From positions 1-64,000 of the forward strand of contig NZ_BSFC01000004.1 in the NCBI RefSeq assembly GCF_027922145.1: a stretch of DNA of 64,000 nt, given 5' to 3'. The stretch is from Novosphingobium resinovorum. Lineage in GTDB: Bacteria; Pseudomonadota; Alphaproteobacteria; Sphingomonadales; Sphingomonadaceae. The notes under the pieces were generated by a model. The model saw only the letters and a program-made list of their open reading frames with translations. It searched no databases and had not been told where the DNA came from. Shown here piece after piece: positions 9,451 through 21,105 of the stretch (within the stretch, counting starts at the first letter, position 1; the number at the start of each line of letters is the position of its first letter). The position numbers and the translations under genes were made by a program.

Positions 9451-9587
9451 GCTCATTCTCTGCTCCTGTCTCGCAGCCTTCCTGGCTGCTCTCAGGCAGA
9501 AAATTCAACTATCTCAGTGTGCGGATTCCTCAGGTCACCTCTCCGGTGACGTTTGTCGATGCGGGGGAGAAAGCGAAGCAATTGCAT

Positions 9588-9606
9588 CAAAAGTGCGGGA
9601 GAGCCC
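9588..9606. repeat. ISL3 terminal inverted repeat (right)
   Basis: CAAAAGTGCGGGAGAGCCC, exact reverse complement of 2250-2268. With the copy at 2250 it brackets about 7.3 kb, both copies with the 3' end of an ISL3 outermost. Confidence 0.7.
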
Positions 9607-9777
9607 CGCTCCAAGGAAAATTACAGTGACAGTGACAGCTCAATCCAACGAAAGTGTGCACTTTGGATGGTGTCACCACGACCGGTGACTGGTAGGAAGG
9701 TCTCTGTCACGCTTGCGCCATCTCTTTCCTAACATTACGCCTAGTTCACACCCATGCCGCCATGGAGATACCCGGTA

Positions 9778-10482
9778 GTGCCTAGAACTAAAATTGCTAT
9801 TGCGCTTGCCCTGATGGCGAGTTCGGCTCTCGCTGGATGCAGCACAACAAGTTCAAATCCTAACCTTCCCCAAGGGCCAGCTGCGTATGACGTAATCCCC
9901 GCAACAGTCCCCGTGCCCGTGGCCTATCCGATTCGACCCAAGGACATCCTCACGCTTCGTGTCTTCGGCGAGCCGGATTTGTCGCAAGAAGAGTTGCGCG
10001 TGGATGACGTTGGAGTGATTCAGGTTCCCTTGGTTGGCCCGCTGAAGGCCGAAGGCCGAAGTGCAGATGAGATTTCCGGAGAAATTACTTCGAGGCTTAG
10101 AAACCGTTATCTTGTTGACCCTCAAGTGTCCGTTTCGGTTAAAACCGCTGCTCCAAGCTATGTGTCTGTAGAAGGCGAGGTGGAGAAACCCGGTGTTTAT
10201 GAAATGCAGGGTCGCACTACGCTATTGGCAGCACTTGCTAAGGCGGAAAGTCCCACGATTACAGCTAAGCTCGACGAGGTAGTCGTATTTCGTACAATCG
10301 ACGAAAAGCCAATGGCGGCTCGCTTCAACTTAAAGGATATTCGCGTAGGACTTTCTCCGGATCCAATGATTCTCGATGGAGACGTCGTTATGGTCGGTTT
10401 TTCGCGCTCAAAAGGCCTATGGCAGGATTTCCTAAAGACCATGCCTATATTTAACGTTTTCGCTATCGTTGCGACGAGGTAG
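9778..10482 (+). CDS. Polysaccharide export outer-membrane lipoprotein (Wza/SpsD-like)
   Basis: About 234 residues from GTG 9778, chosen because a GGAG lies ~10 bases upstream and the product then begins with a compact signal peptide (MPRTKIAIALALMASSALAGC). An in-frame ATG at 9754 has no ribosome binding site. The LAGC lipobox at ~18-21 predicts a lipoprotein. Residues ~50-130 form the polysaccharide biosynthesis/export domain (YPIRPKDILTLRVFGEPDLS, then DDVGVIQVPLVGPLKAEG), followed by a SLBB-like repeat (VSVEGEVEKPGVYEMQGRTT). It should form the outer-membrane channel of a Wzy-dependent exopolysaccharide. Its partners Wzy and Wzc lie 3-4 kb downstream beyond IS debris. Confidence 0.85.
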   Translation: MPRTKIAIALALMASSALAGCSTTSSNPNLPQGPAAYDVIPATVPVPVAYPIRPKDILTLRVFGEPDLSQEELRVDDVGVIQVPLVGPLKAEGRSADEISGEITSRLRNRYLVDPQVSVSVKTAAPSYVSVEGEVEKPGVYEMQGRTTLLAALAKAESPTITAKLDEVVVFRTIDEKPMAARFNLKDIRVGLSPDPMILDGDVVMVGFSRSKGLWQDFLKTMPIFNVFAIVATR

Positions 10483-10767
10483 TTTGCAGGCAGCTGAAAG
10501 TGTTATTCAGTTAATCAATTATTTTGCGATTTAAGGCGTGTTTGTACTGTAATATAGGTGTATAATTTAATTAATTACCTAAAATCTGAAAAAATTTGTC
10601 CGAACTTTTGCCGAATCGCCTGTTTTTGTCACTGGGGTGCGGATTATGTTGGAGCCTATGGGGTTCTCGTACTTATAACAACTTGCGTAAAGTCTGCATC
10701 AAGCGGGGTTCCCAAGCCGGTTAGCGTCCGTGCTCGTGGTGCAATTTCCGTTGTAGATTGAGTTGGT
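10483..10767 (+). other. AT-rich stretch without a convincing gene
   Basis: Follows the wza-like gene. One short open frame (10558-10761) has neither a start context nor family resemblance. No other feature seen before the palindrome. Confidence 0.4.
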
Positions 10768-10799
10768 CCCATGGGGTGGGGCATGCCCCACCCCATGGG
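10768..10799. repeat. 32-bp perfect palindrome
   Basis: CCCATGGGGTGGGGCA followed by its exact reverse complement, with no loop. It lies about 290 bases after the Wza stop and directly before the IS256 remnant. It could act as a terminator-like cruciform or be a recombination scar; no T-run follows. Confidence 0.7.
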
Positions 10800-10819
10800 A
10801 TTCGATCTCGGTGGCCATC

Positions 10820-11160
10820 GGGCTCATCGGTAAGGTGGAGTTACCACACTTCACACGCCCACCGAGGAGTTAATCCCGATGACCGATGACCGATGACCGA
10901 TGACCGATGACAGACTACCGCTTACCGAACTGATGGCGAAGACCGGAGACGGAGATTTCCTGCGCACTATCGCCGAGAGCGTGCTGCATCATCATGGCGG
11001 CCGATGTCGATGCGGATGGCCTTGTCGTGTACAATCGGACACTTGGCGAGGGGCACTCCCTCAGGCTCCTATCAAGTCACGTTTCGCGACGCCCCCGGGC
11101 GCAGCCTGGAGGGCCGACAGATCAAAACTGTCGCGCGGCGATCTGGATGAAGAAGCGCGA
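10820..11160 (+). pseudogene. IS256-family transposase, 5' fragment
   Basis: After a likely terminal sequence (GGTAAGGTGGAGTTACCACA) the frame from ATG 10900 reads MTDDRLPLTELMAKTGDGDF then LRTIAESVLHHH, the start of IS256-family transposases. A nearby frame continues with IMAADVDADG. Homology fades after about 11050; no catalytic core remains. Confidence 0.65.
10877..10911 (+). repeat. Five tandem copies of CGATGAC
   Basis: A 7-base unit repeated five times over the start codon of the IS256 fragment. Each copy brings an ATG, but only the last (10900) leads into the transposase frame; the earlier ones meet TGA at once. Likely slipped-strand expansion. Confidence 0.8.
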
Positions 11161-11176
11161 CAATCAAGATGAGAAT

Positions 11177-13061
<1,885 letters not shown>

Positions 13062-13325
13062 TCAGGAGTTGGAGCCTCCGGCAAACCCGGTGCGGTTCAC
13101 AATCGAAATTACACCACGTTGACGGACGTGACCCCCAAAGCGGGTCTTTCCACATCTTTTAAATCGACAACGGGACGCATAAACGGGATGAATTGAGATT
13201 TTATCGTAATTTTTATCGGACTAACCCTGCGCCATCTTAGGTATATCCGGGGTTGAGATTTTTCCGCCTGACATGGTAGATCCAGGAGGCAGTCTGTTCG
13301 TTCGAATTCAAGGCAAAGGCGACGC

Positions 13326-14660
13326 GTGCGTAGAACATTGTCACCTGATCGTAATCTTCTTATTGTCGGCATCTTGTTGATTTTAGGTTTCCTGTTAGGG
13401 GGAGGGGGGGCTGGAGCCGGACTAGCCAATTTAGCCGTCCAGCTTGCAGCAATTTTGGTGCTAGCACTACACCCTACTACCTTATCGAGCTTTTTTAGGA
13501 AATCGCCTCGGCATGTCGCTGTGTTGGTCGGTGTTACGGTCTTGCTTCCGTTGCTGCAATGTATCCCGCTTCCGTCAGCCTTATGGCATATGTTGCCCGG
13601 GCGTCAGCTGGCAGAGCAGTCGCTGCAAATCGTCGGCCACCGTAACGACTGGATGCCGATGTCGCTTAATGTGCGGCGCACTTTGGTAGCGTTCCTCTCG
13701 CTACTCCCACCACTTACTATTTTAATTTTAACGACGCAGCTCCAAGAGCATCGTAGGCCGGCGCTCTTGGCCCTGCTTGTCGCCTGCGGCGTTTTTGAAG
13801 TCCTGCTGGGTGCTCAGCAAATGGCGCTCGGCAATAGGCACCTTATGTTCTACTCCGAAACTATTGGAACGCCTGACTTGCAGGGCGTCTTTGCAAATCG
13901 CAATACGGCCGGGCTGTTCTTGAATATCACTCTATGCGCGCTGATTGGATTATTGATGTGTTCGCGTGTGAACGTGGTTACGATTAGCGTCACGTCCGGC
14001 GTCGGATTGTTATTGCTTGCAGGGCTGTTTTTGACACGATCGCGTTCGAGCATGGTTCTCGGCGTAATTCCTTTTATTTTGCTTGTACATTATTTGTGGA
14101 GTTTCCGCGCGCATTTTCGAGTGACCGGCTTGCAGCGAACGCTGTTGGCTGCGGTCGCGGGACTTTTGAGCATTCTAATCTTGATTGCAGTAGGAAATGA
14201 AAGGCTTCAGGGTAGCTTGTCGCGTTTCGATCATCTTGAAGATGCGAGACCCGCAATTTGGGAAGACGCCATTTCTTCCGCCAAGCGGTTTTGGCCGATC
14301 GGTGCCGGAGTAGGGAGTTTTGACGACGTGTTTCAGGTGGATGAAGCTCTTGAAAACGTCGGCCCCGGACGGGCAGGGCGGGCGCATAACGATTATCTTG
14401 AAGTTCTTATCGAATCGGGTGGCCTGGGGGGCGTGCTCGTTGTCAGCTGGATCGGAACGATTTTTTTTGCTATTTCAAGCGGAATACGCGGGTCCCAAAA
14501 TGACGGAGGTAAGCTCGCGGCGGCCGCCATCTTCACTCTCTTGGCGTTTCAGTCCGTTTTGGACTATCCTTTACGAAGCGAGGCAATGCTATGTGTGGCC
14601 GGATTGATGCTGGCATTTTTGTTGCCGGCGTCACTAGTTCAGGCGCGCGAGCGTGAGTAG
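13326..14660 (+). CDS. O-antigen ligase/polymerase (Wzy) family membrane protein
   Basis: 444 residues from GTG 13326 (AAGGCG just upstream). About ten hydrophobic segments span the protein. The Wzy_C-type region carries FANRNTAGLFLNI near residue 195 and, in the large periplasmic loop, GAGVGSFDDVFQV then GRAGRAHNDYLEVLIESGG near 325-365, motifs shared by O-antigen ligases and Wzy polymerases. It probably polymerises repeat units in the periplasm for the product exported by the Wza and Wzc proteins encoded beside it. Which of the two activities it has cannot be settled by sequence. Confidence 0.85.
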   Translation: MRRTLSPDRNLLIVGILLILGFLLGGGGAGAGLANLAVQLAAILVLALHPTTLSSFFRKSPRHVAVLVGVTVLLPLLQCIPLPSALWHMLPGRQLAEQSLQIVGHRNDWMPMSLNVRRTLVAFLSLLPPLTILILTTQLQEHRRPALLALLVACGVFEVLLGAQQMALGNRHLMFYSETIGTPDLQGVFANRNTAGLFLNITLCALIGLLMCSRVNVVTISVTSGVGLLLLAGLFLTRSRSSMVLGVIPFILLVHYLWSFRAHFRVTGLQRTLLAAVAGLLSILILIAVGNERLQGSLSRFDHLEDARPAIWEDAISSAKRFWPIGAGVGSFDDVFQVDEALENVGPGRAGRAHNDYLEVLIESGGLGGVLVVSWIGTIFFAISSGIRGSQNDGGKLAAAAIFTLLAFQSVLDYPLRSEAMLCVAGLMLAFLLPASLVQARERE

Positions 14661-14754
14661 GAGGACCGATTTCATCGTAGGCTTGTGACTGGTCGCGAGC
14701 TTGGGAATCGGTGGTCGAGGTCGAGATTGGCGTAGGTTTCTGCGCTGCAAACAA

Positions 14755-16959
14755 ATGGCGGGAAAAGACTTGCAAAACGTGGTTTTCGACAGGGATGTCA
14801 GCGAGGATTATCCCGAAGAACACAGCGAAGGACCTGATCTCGCTGCCGTCTTTAGGACGGTTATCAGTGCGGTTCGTCGCAACGTACTGCTAATAGCAGC
14901 GACCATAGTTGCTACGTTAGCGCTTGGAGTCGTTGCTACGCTCCTTATTACTCCTAAATACAAGGCAAGTGCTCAGGTTTTGATCGAGGACCAAGCGGAT
15001 CAGATAATCGAAGGCAGCGAACTGCAGAAAATTGGGGCTGGTTGGGATACTGACCGCTTCTTGCAAACGCAGCTGGGGATTATTCAGAGTCGCTCGCTTG
15101 CGCGATTGGTAGTGAAAAGCGGTCGTTTTTCGAAGGACGATATGTTTTTTTCTGCCCTGGGCGGCGGCGTCCCCTCTAATGACGGTCTTTTTGGTAAGAA
15201 GCTTGAGGCGGTCCGTGAGGATGAAGCCGTTGATCTCCTGTTGAAGAATCTTCAGGTTGATCTGCCGCGCGATAGCCGAATTGCAACCTTGACTGTTGTG
15301 AGCCGCAACGCAGTCCTGTCTGCCCAAATGGCAAATCTCTACGCACAGCGGTACGTAGAATATAATCTCAATCAAAAGTACCAAAGTTCGTCGTATGCAC
15401 GTCAGTTCCTCGGTGACCAGTTGGCAGAGGCGCGTGCGAAGCTCACTCAGTCGGAGCATGATCTAAATCAATACGCCCGCGCTGCAGGACTCATCCGCGT
15501 TACAAGTCAAGGGGCAAATGGGCCGGAGGAATCTGCTCTCTCAGTAACAAACAGTACGCTTGTGCAATTGAACGAGGCCGCCTCTAAGTCCGTCGCGGAT
15601 CGCATTGCGGCCGAAGATCGTTGGAAGACGTTATCCAACCAACCGGCTTTAAGCGTACCTGAGGTTACGTCTAACCAAGCCGTTCAGCAGCTTGTAAGCG
15701 AGAAAACAAAAATCCAAGGTGATCTCGCGGAAGAGCGGTCGCGCCACTTGGAGGAGTTTGCGACTGTTAAATCAAAGCGAGCGCAGATTAGTGAGCTTGA
15801 CAGGCGCATTAATGTTCTGGCGGACTCAATTAAAAAGTCAGCCTACCTTGACTACGTAGCTGCTGCGGAACGGGAAAAGTCCCTCGTGAGCCGTGTGAAC
15901 CGTTTACAGAACGACGCTTTGAATGAACAAGACCGTGGCGTTCAGTACTCAGTGCTGAAGCGAGTGGCTGACACGAACCGAGCATTGTATGAAACGTTGC
16001 TCTCACGCTATAATCAAATTAGTGCCACTGCTGGGGCGTCGAATAACAATATTACCATTGTAGACCGTGCTGAGGTTCCTCGCGATCCGTCTTCGCCAAT
16101 TTTGTTTGTCAATCTTGCATTGGCGCTTGTTCTTGGCATAATTTTTGCTGCAGCCGCTGTGTTCCTTCGCGAGATATTCGATGACGCGATCCGCACACCA
16201 GAGGATGTCGAGCGCAAGCTTGGCATTCGCCTGCTCGGGCTTATTCCCATGCTAAAGGATGAGGAGAGCATTGACGAGAGAATCGCAGATCGCCGTTCGG
16301 GCGTTAGCGAGGCTTATCGCTCGCTTGTAACGAACCTTCAATACTCGACCGCTACCGGTCTTCCGCAGGTCCTGACCATCACGAGTTCAAAGGAAGGTGA
16401 AGGGAAGTCTACCACAGCACGCACCGTTGCTCGAGATGTTGCAAGTCTAGGGAAAAAGGTGCTTTTGGTTGATACTGACCTTCGGCGCCCGACGCTCCAT
16501 CGGATCATGGGGGATGAAGGAAAATCGGGCCTTACGGATGTTTTGACTGGAAACAAAACTTTCGATCAAGTTGTAGCTCCGTCTGATATCGAGACGCTTA
16601 ATTATGTTTCTGGTTTGCCTACGCCGCCAGACCCAGCATTAATACTGTCTGGAGAAGGTCTTACTGCATTCCTTGCGCTCGCGCGCGAAAGGTATGACTT
16701 AGTTGTGATCGATTCGCTGCCACTTTTGGGTCTGTCTGATGCTGTCATTCTTTCTAGTCATGCTGACGGCGTGCTTTTTGTAATCGATGGCGCGGGCTTC
16801 CATCGCGGTGCCGTAAAATCTGCTCTACGGCGTCTTACGTTGGTCGGAGCTAATGTTCTCGGCGTTGCTCTTAACCGATTTGAACCTCGTGCGGGCGACA
16901 GTGAGTACGAATATTACGCATACAATTATTACAGCTATGGCTCGAATGAAAAACGGTAA
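14755..16959 (+). CDS. Wzc-type polysaccharide co-polymerase and tyrosine autokinase
   Basis: 734 residues from ATG 14755; an in-frame TTG at 14701 is the alternative. N-terminal Wzz domain between two membrane segments (about 45-65 and near 445-465), with long coiled-coil sections (REKSLVSRVNRLQND). The cytoplasmic BY-kinase domain has Walker A SSKEGEGKSTTA near residue 544-555, Walker A' LLVDTDLRRPTLH near 571 and Walker B YDLVVIDSLP near 647. The C-terminus ends in a tyrosine cluster (YEYYAYNYYSYG), the autophosphorylation tail. It controls chain length and export with the Wza protein. The downstream gene overlaps its last 23 bases. Confidence 0.92.
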   Translation: MAGKDLQNVVFDRDVSEDYPEEHSEGPDLAAVFRTVISAVRRNVLLIAATIVATLALGVVATLLITPKYKASAQVLIEDQADQIIEGSELQKIGAGWDTDRFLQTQLGIIQSRSLARLVVKSGRFSKDDMFFSALGGGVPSNDGLFGKKLEAVREDEAVDLLLKNLQVDLPRDSRIATLTVVSRNAVLSAQMANLYAQRYVEYNLNQKYQSSSYARQFLGDQLAEARAKLTQSEHDLNQYARAAGLIRVTSQGANGPEESALSVTNSTLVQLNEAASKSVADRIAAEDRWKTLSNQPALSVPEVTSNQAVQQLVSEKTKIQGDLAEERSRHLEEFATVKSKRAQISELDRRINVLADSIKKSAYLDYVAAAEREKSLVSRVNRLQNDALNEQDRGVQYSVLKRVADTNRALYETLLSRYNQISATAGASNNNITIVDRAEVPRDPSSPILFVNLALALVLGIIFAAAAVFLREIFDDAIRTPEDVERKLGIRLLGLIPMLKDEESIDERIADRRSGVSEAYRSLVTNLQYSTATGLPQVLTITSSKEGEGKSTTARTVARDVASLGKKVLLVDTDLRRPTLHRIMGDEGKSGLTDVLTGNKTFDQVVAPSDIETLNYVSGLPTPPDPALILSGEGLTAFLALARERYDLVVIDSLPLLGLSDAVILSSHADGVLFVIDGAGFHRGAVKSALRRLTLVGANVLGVALNRFEPRAGDSEYEYYAYNYYSYGSNEKR

Positions 16960-18112
16960 GATTTCGAGAAAAGTTGGTGCAGGCATTCTTGCGGTTGGGT
17001 GGTATTTAGCCATTGCTGCTGTGGCGATGACTGCAATCGGCGTTCAATTGGATCGCCAAACTCGGAGAGATGCTGCGCTTGCTCGAGTGGTGCCCGCTCC
17101 ATTTCAGGGATATGCCCTTGAGGTTCTTGCTAGAGAAGCATTCGAACGAAATGACTATTTTGGTGCGGCAGGATTTTCGCGCGAACTTTTGGAGCGGCGC
17201 CCTATTCCAGCGGAGAACCTATCTCTCTATGGAATGGCTTTGCTCAACAGCGGGCAGGTAAGTGCCGCTGAGCCGGCGTTGCAATTGGCAGCTCAAAGAG
17301 GATGGCGTGATCGCTTTGTTCAACGACTAGTCATTCTTTCTGCCCTGCAGAATGAGGATTCAAAAATCGCAGCACAGCGCGTACTTGGCTTATGGCGTCA
17401 AGGCGATCAATCAAGTTGGGTGAGAGACTTAACTCAGGCCGTCTTGATGCGACCAGCTGGCCTCGCAGCCTTTAATGATGCTTTAGTTCTTCATGAAGGC
17501 GATTGGGTGCCTAGCTTCCTAGTTTGGTCGGCGAGAAATCTACCGGCATCGACTGTAAAAAAGTTATCTCAGAACTTATCATCGCGCTATTCTTTGTTTA
17601 ATTGCCACGTCTTGTCAGACGAAACTGATCGACTAGTGCTTCATGGTAAGGCCGCCGAGGCCTCTGCGCTTTGGCAAGCGCTGTGTTCCAACGAAAGTTC
17701 GCAAAATCCCGACGTTCTTGCATTCGGCGCACTTGATCGGGAGCCAGGGCCCTTGTCTTGGCGCTATCCCGATAGCGCTGGTATAAGTTTGGATGTTGCG
17801 AAAGAAGAAGATGGTGCTGTATTATTATATGAGAATTCTGACGCTATTCGGCACTTAATAGCTCGTCGCTATCTTCAGTTAGCGCCGGCTAAATACACTT
17901 TGGATACGCGGATGTCAGCGAGAGGCGCGGAGTGGTATATAGCTTGTACTGGCGCTAAGAGCGGTTGGTATTTGATCAAACTTCTCCAAAGGAGCAAGGG
18001 CCAGATGGAGTTTACAGTTCCCACTGCGAATTGCCAAATTCAAGAACTGCGTGTGGTGGTTCGTATGGGTACAGGCAAAATTATGACGCCAGTCATTAGA
18101 ATGTTTAGGTAG
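16937..18112 (+). CDS. TPR-like membrane-anchored protein of the polysaccharide operon
   Basis: 391 residues from ATG 16937, inside the last codons of the wzc gene, so translation is probably coupled; ATG 16946 is an alternative. A basic start (MARMKNGKISRKVG) is followed by one membrane segment, GILAVGWYLAIAAVAMTAIG (about 14-34). Residues ~50-240 are helical with TPR-like periodicity (AREAFERNDYFGAAGFSREL). The C-terminal ~110 residues look beta-rich. Not recognised as a named family. Position and coupling suggest a periplasmic helper of chain assembly or export. IS debris begins right at its stop codon. Confidence 0.6.
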   Translation: MARMKNGKISRKVGAGILAVGWYLAIAAVAMTAIGVQLDRQTRRDAALARVVPAPFQGYALEVLAREAFERNDYFGAAGFSRELLERRPIPAENLSLYGMALLNSGQVSAAEPALQLAAQRGWRDRFVQRLVILSALQNEDSKIAAQRVLGLWRQGDQSSWVRDLTQAVLMRPAGLAAFNDALVLHEGDWVPSFLVWSARNLPASTVKKLSQNLSSRYSLFNCHVLSDETDRLVLHGKAAEASALWQALCSNESSQNPDVLAFGALDREPGPLSWRYPDSAGISLDVAKEEDGAVLLYENSDAIRHLIARRYLQLAPAKYTLDTRMSARGAEWYIACTGAKSGWYLIKLLQRSKGQMEFTVPTANCQIQELRVVVRMGTGKIMTPVIRMFR

Positions 18113-18378
18113 CGTTGACAAAGTGTGGCAGCCATTTTCGGATAGCGGCGAGATTTAGGAAGCTTGCGAAGGACAAAGCAGTTTTGTCGTAGCGGGTGGC
18201 GACCCGGCGGAACTGCTTGAGGTGACCGAACATGCGCTCGATGCGGTTGCGATCCCGGTAACGCCGAAAGTCGCAAGGAATGGGTTCGCGGCGGTTGGAC
18301 TTGGGCGGGATGATCGGCAGGATGTCCTGCATCAGCAGGTTTTCGCGAACGGCATCACCATCATACCCCTTTGTCGGC
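18105..18378 (-). pseudogene. IS5-family (IS427-like) transposase 3' fragment
   Basis: Reads KGYDGDAVRENLLM, PPKSNRREPIPCDFRRYRDR, NRIERMFGHLKQFRRVATRY, the second catalytic Asp region and the Glu helix of IS5-type transposases. Upstream, KALLADKG is in another frame because of one extra G (AAAGGGGTA). The 5' half is missing, replaced by an IS66 piece. Confidence 0.7.
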
Positions 18379-18440
18379 AAGCAGAGCCTTGTCGTTGAGG
18401 CGAGCAGTCTGGATCAGGGTGTAGAGGATGGCCGCGCGCT
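18378..18440 (-). pseudogene. IS66 TnpC C-terminal fragment
   Basis: About 20 codons reading GGQRAAILYTLIQTARLND, the conserved end of IS66 TnpC (SDRGGxRAAxxYTLIETAxLN). It lies between the IS5 and IS110 fragments. Together with the IS66 end at 22925-23013, in the same orientation, it may be what remains of one IS66. Confidence 0.6.
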
Positions 18441-19070
18441 GGCCGCCGCGATCAGATCGACACCACGCAGGGCCTGTAGGCTGCGCACGAGGGGTTCGAG
18501 AGACCAGCTTGGCAGGAACTCTTCGATCGCCGCTTCGATGCGTTTGATCCGCTCGCTGGCCAGCCGCAGTGCATCGACCATCTCCTGAAGGGCGATCTGG
18601 TGCGCCGGATGGTCGAACCGCTGTTCCTGCAGCCATCGCAGATATCGCATCGACCACGTCTTCTTCCGTGGGAAGATCCTGCCATGCTTGAGCATGAACG
18701 ACGTGATGTGCTGGCGATGGACGCGCTGCGTCTCGACAGCTGCCGAGCGGCCGCGAACCAGATCGCGCATAGCCTCATGACCTTCGTCCGGCACCCATAC
18801 TGCGGTGAGTTCTCCTGCGCGGAGCAGCCGAGCCAGTCCGATCGCATCGCGCCGGTTGGTCTTCACCTGATCGCCTGGGCGCCGTGGAATGAGCGAAGGC
18901 GCGACGACCGTGCACTCGAAGCCCATCGACTGGATCAGCCGATGAAGCCCGTATCCCGTCGGCCCTGCCTCATAGCAAAAGATCACGCTTTCGTGCTTCG
19001 CGGCAAGCCGCTTCACCAGGCGTCGCATGCTCGCCTCGTCAGCGTCGAACTCGCCCAGATTGCGGATTCC

Positions 19071-19180
19071 GGGATTATCGCGCGCACCATTCCGAATTGA
19101 TGGCGCGCAGGATTCCGAGGTGATCGCGCGCAGCGTTCCGAGAATTATCCGCGCAGCATTCCGAGATGATCGCGCGCAGT
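19071..19180. repeat. IS21 subterminal repeats, left
   Basis: Four degenerate copies of a ~23-base unit of the form ATTCCGAGnTGATCGCGCGCAG follow the left inverted repeat. Multiple terminal repeats are the transposase-binding sites of IS21 elements. Confidence 0.75.
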
Positions 19181-20059
19181 TTGGGATGACGTGAAGCCTG
19201 ATCGTTGGGACCAGTTCCCTGGCTGAGCAGCCAGGAGGATTGGATGCCGACGAGGAGGGTTATGATGCGCCATGTGCGCGAGATATTGAGACTGAGCCTG
19301 GACGCCAGGCTCTCGACCCGAGCGGTAGCAGAGCATGTCCGGACGGGGGCAACCACGGTGCGCGACACGCTCAGGCGGTTTGATCAATCCGGGCTGTCGT
19401 GGCCGTTGCCGCCCGAGATTGGCGATGCGGATCTGGAGGAGCGGCTCTACGGCGTTCCCGGCGTAAAGCCGGGACGGCGCAAGCTTCCGGAGCCGGACTG
19501 GCCGGTGGTAGCGCGCGAACTGAAGCGCAAACACGTGACGCTGCAGGTGCTCTGGGAGGAGTACCGCGCCGAGCATCCAGACGGATATCGCTATAGCCGG
19601 TTCTGCGATCTGTTCCGCCGGTGGGAAGGCCGCCTGCCGCTGGTCATGCGCCAGAGCCATGCCGGAGGCGAAAAGCTGTTCCTTGACTACGCTGGCGACA
19701 CGGTGCCGGTCGTGGTGGACCGCAGGACCGGGGAAGTCCGCGGTGCCCACATCTTCGTTGCCGTAATGGGAGGATCGAGCCTGTCGTTTGCGCTGGCGAC
19801 ATGGACCGAGCAGTTTCCCGATTGGATCGCGGGCAACAACGCCGCCTTCGCCTTCTTCCGCGGCGTTCCCCAGTTGCTGGTGCCCGACAACGCCAAGGTG
19901 GCGGTGATCAAGGCCTGTCACTTCGATCCTCAGGTGAACCGAAGCTACACCGACATGGCGCGGCATTACGGTACGGCGATCCTGCCGACGCGGCCGCGCA
20001 AGCCGCGGGACAAGGCCAAGGTCGAAGCCTGCGTCGGTATCGTCGAGCGCTGGCTATTA

Positions 20060-21105
20060 GAGCGGTTTTCGATCATTCTGGTTCGTAGCCACATGATCTG
20101 AAGTAGTTGGCGCATTCCTGGGGCTGGAAGAGATCGACGAGTTTGCCGATCAAGCTCCACAGGCCGCTGACCGTTCGCTCTCCCGCTTTACGGAGCATAG
20201 CCTTGAGGCGGGAGAACGCTTTCTCGATCGGGTTGAAGTCGGGGCTGTAGGGCGGAAGAAATCGCAGGGTTGCGCCTGCGGCCTCGATGAGCACCTGCAC
20301 CGATGCGCGCTTGTGGCTCGATAGGTTGTCCATGATGACGACGTCGCCGAGCCGCAGTTCCGGGACGAGGACCTGAGCGACATAGGCCTCGAACCAGTCG
20401 CCGTTGATCGGCCCATCGAGGACCATGGGCGCGACCATCCCAGTCATGCGCAGGCCGGCGACCAGGGTGGTGGTCTTGCGGTGGCCGTGCGGGAAGCCCA
20501 TCCGCAACCGCTCGCCCTTCGGGCAACGACCGTGGCTGCGGGTCATATTGGTCGCGGTCCAGGTTTCGTCGATGAAGACCAGGCGCTCCGGTTCGAGATC
20601 GAGTTGACCCTCGAACCAGTCCTGACGCTGCTTCAGGACGTCTGGTCGATCTTGCTCTATCGCATGGCCTGTCTTTTTTTGCGCGTCAGTCCACGGCGAA
20701 CAAAAAAGCGATGTAGCCCGGCAACGGAAACGTCTATGCCCTTGTCCGCAAGCGCCAAACGCAGTTCTTCGAGGGTGATGTCCCTGCGCTTCTCCCAAAT
20801 GGCCAGAATGTCCGCTGCCCGCTCTTCCATCCGCCGCGAGCGCATATCCCCGCCGCGCGGCTTTGGGGCAATGTCACCCGTCTTGCGCTGCTGTGCTCGC
20901 CAGCGGACTGCCGTTGATGGTGCTACACCGAACCGGTCTGCCGCAGCACGGCAACTCGATCCACTATCTACCGCTGCCAAAAGCCGAGTGCGCAAATCGA
21001 TCGAAAGAGCCATCCATGCCGGCCTCCTTCACCAGCACGAATTCTGAATCAGAAATCGCACACCAAGGGAATCCCATGCCGATTCAAAATGGTCGAAAAC
21101 CGCTC
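20060..21105 (-). mobile_element. IS630-family element, complete
   Basis: 1046 bp. Ends share GAGCGGTTTTCGA plus further partial matches, and the element is flanked by the TA duplication (20058-20059, 21106-21107) characteristic of IS630/mariner elements. Contains a two-frame transposase gene. Confidence 0.88.
20073..21013 (-). CDS. IS630 transposase made by programmed frameshift (orfA/orfB)
   Basis: orfA (20657-21013, 118 residues) has the helix-turn-helix SSCRAAADRFGVAPSTAVRW. It ends TRKKRQAMR just after a run of seven A. orfB continues in another frame as QKKTGHAIEQDRPDVLKQRQ, then LVFIDETWTATNMTRSHGRC (first Asp), DVVIMDNLSSHK (second Asp) and FLPPYSPDFNPIEKAFSRLK (Glu). A shift at the A7 run gives the full DDE protein of ~300 residues, the usual mode in this IS630 subgroup. 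Confidence 0.85.

Noticed and set aside
10558..10761. 67-codon frame after the Wza-like gene
   Set aside because: No ribosome site and no resemblance to known proteins.
10877..10911. Possible CRISPR-like array
   Set aside because: Units are 7 bases in direct tandem with no spacers.
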